DNA of 64,000 bases from CAZLRH01 sp964562015 (GTDB lineage: Bacteria > Verrucomicrobiota > Verrucomicrobiia > Opitutales > JABDGR01), in assembly GCA_964562015.1 (NCBI GenBank), contig CAZLRH010000009.1:1-64000 (forward strand), read 5' to 3'. A program made the translations under genes and the position numbers. Under the pieces are notes generated by a model. That model searched no databases and had not been told where the DNA came from. It saw nothing but the letters and a program-made list of their open reading frames with translations. Within the stretch, counting starts at the first letter, position 1. The number at the start of each line of letters is the position of its first letter. Shown piece by piece: positions 58,573-64,000 of this stretch.

Positions 58573-59625
58573 ATGAAGTCTACGATTATCATCATTCGCG
58601 CGGTCTTTTTTGTGCTCTGCCTGTTGGGCGGTTATCTCGTGTGGTTGGGTAACCCGGATATGACGAGCAACCGCTGGCTGTGCGTGGCGGTCGCGGGTGG
58701 CATCGGCGCGCTGACCATTTTGGTGGACGTGTTCCTCAAGGGCTTTTCCCTGCGCGGTTTGACGGCGATTACGTTTGGCCTGGCCGTGGGCACGCTCATC
58801 GCCTCGTTGATCAACAATTCGCCGCTGTTTGACCCCTTGATCAAGAGCCCGGACCTGGCGGGCATGGTGTACATGACGCGGCTCGTGCTTTTTGTCGTCT
58901 GCATGTACCTGGCCACGGTGGTGGCGTTGCGCGGCAAGGACGAATTCAACCTGGTGATACCGTACATCCGGTTCATGCCGCAGGAGGTGTCCAGCCCGCT
59001 CGTGGTGGTGGATGCCAGCGCGCTGATTGACGGGCGCGTGCTGGGCGTGTGCCAGAGCCATTTTCTCGGTGGGGCGATCGTGGTGCCGCGGTTTGTCATC
59101 GAGGAGTTGAATCGCATTGCCGATGCGCATGATCCGCAGAAGCAGGCGCGCGGGCGCCGGGGGTTGGAGATTTTAAACGAACTGCGGCGGGTGCCGGGCT
59201 GCGAAGTGCGCGTCCATGAAGTGACCCTGGAAAACCGCCAGGAATCAGATGAAAAGATCATCTTCGTCGCGCGCAGCCTCAAGGCCCGCCTGCTGACGAC
59301 GGATTACAATCTGGCGAAGCTGGCGGAGTTTCACGACGTGGGCTGGCTGAATTTGAACAAGCTCGCCAAGGCACTGCACCCCGAGGTGACGGTGGGCGAC
59401 CGTTTCAGCGTGGACTTGGTCAAACCCGGCAAGGAAGCCGGCCAGGCCGTCGGTTATCTGGGTGACGGATCCATGGTCGTGGTCAACGAGGCCGAACATC
59501 TCCTGGGGCGTCCCGTGGAGGTCGAGGTGGTCACAGTGATTCCCTCAGCCGGAGGGAAACTGGTGTTTGCCCGCCAATATGGCAACAGCAGCAGCCGTCC
59601 CGCGCCGCGCGTGGTGGCGAATTGA
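58573..59625 (+). CDS. PIN-TRAM domain membrane protein (YacL-like)
   Basis: This 350-residue protein has four N-terminal membrane helices (residues 1-115). A PIN ribonuclease domain follows with acidic residues in VVVDASALIDGRV, VPRFVIEELNRIAD, ESDEKIIFVARSLKARLLTTDYNLAK. The C-terminal TRAM domain reads GYLGDGSMVVVNEAEHLLGRPVEVEVVTV. The four-helix/PIN/TRAM architecture matches YacL-type proteins found in many bacteria, whose role is probably in RNA metabolism at the membrane. The ATG at 58573 starts right before the first helix. All PIN acidic positions look intact. Confidence 0.9.
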   Translation: MKSTIIIIRAVFFVLCLLGGYLVWLGNPDMTSNRWLCVAVAGGIGALTILVDVFLKGFSLRGLTAITFGLAVGTLIASLINNSPLFDPLIKSPDLAGMVYMTRLVLFVVCMYLATVVALRGKDEFNLVIPYIRFMPQEVSSPLVVVDASALIDGRVLGVCQSHFLGGAIVVPRFVIEELNRIADAHDPQKQARGRRGLEILNELRRVPGCEVRVHEVTLENRQESDEKIIFVARSLKARLLTTDYNLAKLAEFHDVGWLNLNKLAKALHPEVTVGDRFSVDLVKPGKEAGQAVGYLGDGSMVVVNEAEHLLGRPVEVEVVTVIPSAGGKLVFARQYGNSSSRPAPRVVAN

Positions 59626-60068
59626 GCCGGGGTCGGCGCGGGAATGAGGAAGGGGCGGCGGGTTTTGGCGCGCTGATCGGCCATTGCTTTGGCGCGCCAA
59701 AGTGTTCCACCTTTGAACGTTTTTTGTGATTTTTCTTGAGAATGGCAGAAAATAAGGCTTACTTCTTGGCGCGAAAAGCCGGAAAAACCGGTGCCGGCCG
59801 GCTTCGGGGCGCATTTGGCATAATAGTGGCTTTACCCGAGGGGAAGGCGATGGTTTGAGGCTAATCTCGGCATCGTTTACCATTCACCTTTTCATCATAA
59901 ATCCCTCAGGTTTAACATTTAAAGAAAAAGTGAAAATACCATGCAACAAACGGTTATCATTGCGTTACCAACCTCAGGCTCGTGTAATGCCGCGGTAATC
60001 CATCGCAGCAGGATTGAGCCTAAAAGAGGTCGGATTTGCTGCCATTAACCTATAAAAATTAGAATATC
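59626..60068. other. Intergenic region upstream of the first prepilin gene
   Basis: This 443-bp gap includes a perfect 16-bp palindrome CTTTGGCGCGCCAAAG at 59687-59702, followed by an AT-rich stretch with a probable promoter before the prepilin. I find no sigma-54-type (TGGCAC-N5-TTGC) promoter and no box of the GGGTWDYACYCC type. No gene is apparent. Confidence 0.5.
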
Positions 60069-60428
60069 ATGAATAATCAAAAACGTCGTTCGGGGTTCAC
60101 CCTCGTTGAAATTATGATCGTCGTGGTCATCATCGGCCTCCTGGCCGCGATGGCCATTCCCGCCTTCAACAAAGTGCGGCTCGAGTCCCGCAAGAAGGCT
60201 GTCACGAACAACCTGCGCCAATTGGCTTCGGCGGCCGCCCAGTACATGCTCGACAAGGGCGTGACCCAGGCGGCTTACACCGACCTCGTCGGCACTGCGA
60301 CGGATGCGTATGTGCGCACCATCGTGCCGGTGGCGGGGGAAGACTATTCCAGCATCTCGATCGACCAGGGCATGAGCGCCTTGACGATCTCTGCGGTCGC
60401 GTTCGGTACCATAACCTTTAACATGTAG
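60069..60428 (+). CDS. Type IV prepilin / pseudopilin, copy 1
   Basis: In this 119-residue protein the class III signal RRSGFTLVEIMIVVVIIGLL is cut by prepilin peptidase after Gly; the Phe and Glu of the mature N-terminus (F1, E5) are intact, and a hydrophobic helix follows. The rest of the first half, AFNKVRLESRKKAVTNNLRQ, is helical, and the C-terminal globular part is small. The protein is short, more like a minor pilin or pseudopilin than a major pilin. It is nearly identical to copy 2, which lies 305 bp downstream. A strong terminator follows, so it is transcribed alone. Confidence 0.93.
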   Translation: MNNQKRRSGFTLVEIMIVVVIIGLLAAMAIPAFNKVRLESRKKAVTNNLRQLASAAAQYMLDKGVTQAAYTDLVGTATDAYVRTIVPVAGEDYSSISIDQGMSALTISAVAFGTITFNM

Positions 60429-60732
60429 TGGGCCCGGTGCTGAGGAAACAGGCCGCCTTCCATTTCAGGGAGGCGGCCTTTTCATTGAGGTGAGGGGATG
60501 CTCGGCACACCTGCCAGGGGTTTGCCTTTACATTGTTCCTTGCGGAAGGGAATACGTCTTATCACGTTAGGTTTGAGCTAGCAATAAAACGTTCATGGTC
60601 AAATACTTAAGAATAAAGTAAAAAACCCTTAAAAATAATCTTTGGGATGGCATTGCGGAATGGAACTGGCTATGAATGGGGGTAGCTCGCCATTCCGGCT
60701 GGCTGGTTTCAACCAATCAAACTGAATATCAT
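60429..60732. other. Intergenic region between the two prepilin genes
   Basis: This 304-bp gap holds the terminator of copy 1 and then an AT-rich stretch (about 60570-60650) that probably contains the promoter of copy 2. No gene is apparent. Confidence 0.5.
60451..60482 (+). terminator. Terminator after prepilin copy 1
   Basis: GGCCGCCTTCC / GGGAGGCGGCC forms a strong stem followed by TTTT, 22 bp after the stop. A closely similar stem follows copy 2, so the duplication included the terminator. Confidence 0.9.
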
Positions 60733-61089
60733 ATGAATAATAAGAACAAAAAGGGGTTCACCCTCGTGGAAATCATGATCGTCGTCGTCATCATCGGCTT
60801 GCTCGCCGCGATGGCCATTCCTGCGTTTAACAAGGTCCGCCTGGAGTCCCGCAAGAAAGCGGTGACGAACAACCTGCGCCAGTTGGCGTCGGCTGCGGCC
60901 CAGTACATGCTCGATAAGGGCGTCACCCAAGCGGCTTACTCCGACCTCGTCGGCACCGCGACGGACGCTTACATCCGCTCCATCTCTCCGGTGGCCGGCG
61001 AAGTTTATTCGAGCATCACGATTGACCAGGGCATGAGCGCCTTGACGATCTCCGCGACCGCCTTCGGCACGATTACATTCAATATGTAG
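60733..61089 (+). CDS. Type IV prepilin / pseudopilin, copy 2
   Basis: This 118-residue protein begins MNNKNKKGFTLVEIM and is almost the same as copy 1 in the helical half. The differences lie in the basic leader and in about ten C-terminal positions (for example VGTATDAYIRSISPVAGEVY against VGTATDAYVRTIVPVAGEDY). Prepilin peptidase motif and mature F1/E5 are intact. The duplicated pair may provide two interchangeable subunits or arise from recent duplication with gene conversion of the N-terminal half. The ATG at 60733 is chosen because it places the basic leader directly before the Gly-Phe cleavage site. Confidence 0.93.
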   Translation: MNNKNKKGFTLVEIMIVVVIIGLLAAMAIPAFNKVRLESRKKAVTNNLRQLASAAAQYMLDKGVTQAAYSDLVGTATDAYIRSISPVAGEVYSSITIDQGMSALTISATAFGTITFNM

Positions 61090-61110
61090 TTTTGTCCGGC
61101 TGTTGGCATC

Positions 61111-61148
61111 AGGCCGCCTCCTTTACGGGAGGCGGCCTTTGCTTTTTT
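61111..61148 (+). terminator. Terminator after prepilin copy 2
   Basis: The stem AGGCCGCCTCC / GGGAGGCGGCCT is followed by TTTGCTTTTTT, starting 22 bp after the stop codon. Confidence 0.93.
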
Positions 61149-61296
61149 AGGAGCGGGTGAAAAGGCGCGGCGGGTTCCTTCCCGCCAGCCGTTTTCCCTC
61201 GCCGGAAAAGACCTTTTCCTTATTGATGGGGTCGCGCCAGGTTCGGCCGCCGGGAATTCCGGCGAACGACCGGGCCGGCGTCTCCCGTTGCAGGCT

Positions 61297-63270
61297 ATGA
61301 TGGCACTTTCCTGGCCCAAATTACCGTACGCGACCCGCCTGCAACTGCTGCTGGCGGTTTTGCTGGCGGTGCTGGCGGCGGGTTATCGGTTTTTGTTTTC
61401 CACCTCGAAGCAGGCGACCGCCATCGTGCAGTACGGCGGCTACTGGCTCATCGGTGCGACCGTGGTGATTTTTGGCGTGGTGCTGGCGGGGGAGCTTTGG
61501 CGGCACCGCCCCGGTTGGAGCGCGTGCCGCCGGCACTGGCTGGGATTGCTGGTGGCGGCGCTCGGCGCGCTTTACTGGCAGGTGCACGAGCCGCATGAAT
61601 TCAAGGTTCTGTTCGACGAACACGTTCTCGCCGGCACAGCATATAAAATGCACTTCGAGCGCGAGGCGGCCTATCCCTCGAACGGCCACTTTGTCAACGG
61701 ACGTATTTACACGTTGTACTCGGCGGTGGACAAGCGGCCATTGCTGTACCCCTTTGCGGTTTCAATGGTGCACGACTTGACGGGTTACCGGCCGGAGAAT
61801 TCATTCATCGTCAATGGAGCGCTGGGGTTTGTCCTGCTGCTGCTGGTCTATATCACGGGCCAGGCGCTGGGCGGTTGGCGGGTGGGGTGCCTGGGCCAAC
61901 TGCTTTTCATTGGGTTGCCGCTGCTGGCGCAAAACGCCACTGGCGGAGGGTTCGATCTGCTTAACATAACCATCCTCGCGGGCCTGCTGCTGGCCGGGTG
62001 GAATTATTGGCGGCAGCCGGGCACGCGTGGGCTCGACCTGTGGATCATGTCGGCGGTGCTGCTGGCGAATTGCCGCTACGAATCGCTGCTCTACGTGGGT
62101 GTGGCGCCGGTTTTGGTGCTGGCGAAATGGCTGCGGGAAAAAGAGGTGACCTTCAGTTGGTGTGTGACGGCGCTGCCGGTCTTCGCGCTGTTGCCTCTAC
62201 TGTGCAATCAAGTATTTGCCAGCGAAGACAGCTTTTACCAAACGACGCCGGAGAATTTCCTGAATCCGCGGCACATCCCGGACAATATCAACCATGCCCT
62301 GCGGTTTCTTTTCCTGCCCGGCTTGGAACTGAATAATTCAGTGCTTTTGTCGGTGGTCGGGGTGTTGGCCTTGGGCTGGGCGTTGTTCAATGTCCTGCGG
62401 CATTGGCGGACCACTTGGCGCGCATCAGGACTGCAAACACCGCTTTTGTTGCTGGTGGCCGCCGTTTTGGTAAATGTTTTCATCGCCCTGAATCTGGCGT
62501 GGGGCCATTGGGACGAACCGATGGTCTCGCGCTTTTCGCTTCCACTGAGTTTGGTGTTCGTCTGGTGCGTCATGTACGCCGCGGCTGCTTGGGTGAACCG
62601 GGGGCGGAGGCTGCCGGGCTGCTGGCTGATTGGGCTGGGAGTTTGGGCGGTCGCGGCCTCCGCGCCCGTTTCCTCCTGGGCGTTCGCGACAGGCGAGTCC
62701 GAGGCGTACCAGACTTTCCGCTGGGCGCGGCAATACATGCAGGACCACGGCGGCGATGATGTGTTGATCGCCTCGCGTTCGACCTTGATGTTCACCTTAT
62801 ACGGCCAGCCGAGTGTTTCCATCGGCAAGGTCAATGTCGCGCCGCAAAAAGTGGCGAATCTGACTAAATTGGGGCTATATCGTGAAGTCTGGGCCATTCA
62901 GGAATACATGATCAACCGGAAGTTGAATGCCTGGGTCGAGCTGCAATCGGCCCGGCTGGATCAGCGCCTGACGCTGGAGCCCATCATCGAATATCCCCTG
63001 AGCCCGACGATTCGCGTGCGCATCAGCCGGGTCACGGGCTTCGATCCGACGAAACCGGCCGGCACGGTCCTGCTCGGCGGCGAAGTGGGCACCGCCGCGG
63101 CGACTTTGCCCAACGTAGCAGGCGGGATTTATCAACGCGAGGCCCAAACGAACACGGAGCGGGTGCTCACTGCGCGCAAAGAGGGCGAGCCCGCCGCCGT
63201 GCAGTCCGTGCAGGAAATCCCGGAAGACTACTCCGACCTCCGGGAGATGATCATCCGGCAGTTGCCGTAA
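61297..63270 (+). CDS. Multi-spanning membrane protein, glycosyltransferase-like
   Basis: This 657-residue protein has roughly 10-11 hydrophobic segments in the first 460 residues and a soluble C-terminal region of about 170 residues. The first large loop contains HEPHEFKVLFDEHVLAGTAY, with Asp/Glu residues where GT-C enzymes place catalytic acids, and the layout resembles GT39/PMT-like or oligosaccharyl-type enzymes. No definitive family match is visible. The first ATG at 61297 (MMALSWPKL) is used; a second lies 3 bp later. It is followed by a SAM methyltransferase gene after 21 bp, so the two are probably one operon. Confidence 0.65.
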   Translation: MMALSWPKLPYATRLQLLLAVLLAVLAAGYRFLFSTSKQATAIVQYGGYWLIGATVVIFGVVLAGELWRHRPGWSACRRHWLGLLVAALGALYWQVHEPHEFKVLFDEHVLAGTAYKMHFEREAAYPSNGHFVNGRIYTLYSAVDKRPLLYPFAVSMVHDLTGYRPENSFIVNGALGFVLLLLVYITGQALGGWRVGCLGQLLFIGLPLLAQNATGGGFDLLNITILAGLLLAGWNYWRQPGTRGLDLWIMSAVLLANCRYESLLYVGVAPVLVLAKWLREKEVTFSWCVTALPVFALLPLLCNQVFASEDSFYQTTPENFLNPRHIPDNINHALRFLFLPGLELNNSVLLSVVGVLALGWALFNVLRHWRTTWRASGLQTPLLLLVAAVLVNVFIALNLAWGHWDEPMVSRFSLPLSLVFVWCVMYAAAAWVNRGRRLPGCWLIGLGVWAVAASAPVSSWAFATGESEAYQTFRWARQYMQDHGGDDVLIASRSTLMFTLYGQPSVSIGKVNVAPQKVANLTKLGLYREVWAIQEYMINRKLNAWVELQSARLDQRLTLEPIIEYPLSPTIRVRISRVTGFDPTKPAGTVLLGGEVGTAAATLPNVAGGIYQREAQTNTERVLTARKEGEPAAVQSVQEIPEDYSDLREMIIRQLP

Positions 63271-63291
63271 ACTTTTGATTTTATCTCGTCC

Positions 63292-64000
63292 ATGCCCATG
63301 AAAAGCACGTCCTTGCCTGTTCCCGCCGACCCTCCGGCCGGGAGGGCCGCGCCGGGCACGAGCTTTGCGTACCGTTTTCAAGCGGGCTTTCGCCGGCAGA
63401 TTGCGCGGCTGCATGCGCGTTATATTCCGCCGGGCGAACGCGTGCTGGAATGGGGTTGCGGGGTGGGTGACCTCCTGGCGGCCTTGCGCCCGGGCACCGG
63501 GCTGGGTCTTGATGCCGACCCCGCCAACGTCGCCGCAGCCCGCGCGCGCCACGCCGACGCGGGTTGCGAATTTCGCGAAGGGCGCCTGCCGGACACAACG
63601 GTGGAAGGCCAATGGGACCATGTCGTCCTCAACTACCTGCCGGGTTATTTGCATGACGTGCAAAGAGCGTTTACCGCCTTGCTGGCGAACAGCCACCCGC
63701 GCACGCGCCTGTACGTCACCTCGCTCAACCACATCTGGATGCCGGCGATCAAGGCCGCGGCGTCGTTTGGCGGAGTGGTGAAGCGCGATTACTGGAACTG
63801 GCTCTCGCGCGGCGACTTGGTGAACTTGCTCGAACTGGCGGGTTGGGAAGTGGTGATTGCGCGCGGCGAGCAATGGCTGCCGTTCGAGGTGCCGCTACTT
63901 GAACCATTTTGCAATCGCTTCCTCGCGCGCCTGCCGGGTTTGCACGCGCTGGGCATGACAGTCTTTATCGTGGCGCGTCCGCGGGTGCGGCTGGCGGCGG
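63292..64000 (+). CDS. SAM-dependent methyltransferase (cut by window edge)
   Basis: The 236 visible residues include motif I ERVLEWGCGVGDLLAALRPG and the following acidic strand GLGLDADPANVAAARARHAD, typical of class I methyltransferases (Methyltransf_25 type). Later segments WDHVVLNYLPGYLHDVQRAF and LVNLLELAGWEVVIARGEQW fit the same fold. The substrate is unknown. The start is ATG 63292 (MPMKSTSL), with a second at 63298. The gene probably shares a transcript with the membrane protein before it. The frame remains open at the window end. Confidence 0.85.
   Translation, partial: MPMKSTSLPVPADPPAGRAAPGTSFAYRFQAGFRRQIARLHARYIPPGERVLEWGCGVGDLLAALRPGTGLGLDADPANVAAARARHADAGCEFREGRLPDTTVEGQWDHVVLNYLPGYLHDVQRAFTALLANSHPRTRLYVTSLNHIWMPAIKAAASFGGVVKRDYWNWLSRGDLVNLLELAGWEVVIARGEQWLPFEVPLLEPFCNRFLARLPGLHALGMTVFIVARPRVRLAA

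Overview
The window looks like chromosomal DNA of a bacterium from the Verrucomicrobiota/PVC neighbourhood. This is an inference from gene content: a GreA-type factor with a very long N-terminal extension, an ECF sigma factor fused to a membrane segment and low-complexity tail, secreted proteins built from DUF3494 (ice-binding-like) and Ig-like modules, a PEP-CTERM-like tail, type IV pilin-like prepilins, and very few clear Shine-Dalgarno sites. There is no rRNA, CRISPR array or recognisable transposase. One tRNA gene is present.

Layout, left part (1 to about 28.9 kb): an accessory/defence and DNA-repair region ending at a tRNA-Gly gene. It starts with an imuA-imuB-dnaE2 SOS mutagenesis cassette (dnaE2 runs off the left edge). 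Next is an AT-richer defence block: a TIR-TPR protein facing a three-gene operon of a ThsB-like TIR protein, a SLOG-patatin fusion and a TPR protein. Then come a SRAP/YedK protein, a small excisionase-type HTH protein, two giant multidomain glycosyltransferase proteins (one also carrying kinase-like, methyltransferase and LOG domains), and a complete type I restriction-modification operon (hsdM-hsdS-hsdR). The block ends with a sliding-clamp-like protein and a run of a catalytically degenerate DnaE homologue, a metallo-beta-lactamase nuclease-like protein and a PD-(D/E)XK-like protein. Three blocks of related degenerate short repeats lie inside imuA, inside the HTH gene and in front of the DnaE-like gene.

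Middle (29 to 41 kb): mostly housekeeping and envelope genes. These are an MFS transporter, trpA, a yqjD-yqjE-yqjK-like cluster, the GreA-domain protein, the ECF sigma factor, three tandem paralogues of a membrane-anchored Pro/Ala-rich protein, and a GH43-like secreted glycosidase.

Right-middle (40.4 to 55.7 kb): the most striking region. A PRC-barrel/BON protein, a collagen-like OmpA lipoprotein, a NarX/NarL-type two-component system, five DUF3494 ice-binding-like proteins and a dps-DUF3185-DUF1328-DUF883 stress operon sit together. Eight palindromic boxes with consensus GGGTWDYACYCCAT lie in front of these units. In all eight the hexamer at exactly the same distance (22 nt after the box) looks like a sigma-70 -10 element, and no -35 element is evident. 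This geometry is typical of an activator-dependent promoter, and the neighbouring response regulator is the obvious candidate activator. In four cases the predicted start site is only 1-2 nt before an ATG, so leaderless mRNAs are predicted. In front of dps, that ATG opens an 8-codon leader peptide overlapping the dps start. I read this as a compact, previously unrecognised cell-surface and stress regulon.

Right end (55.7 to 64 kb): methyltransferases, two multi-spanning membrane proteins of glycosyltransferase type, a PIN-TRAM protein and two almost identical prepilin genes, each followed by a clear terminator. The last gene runs off the right edge.
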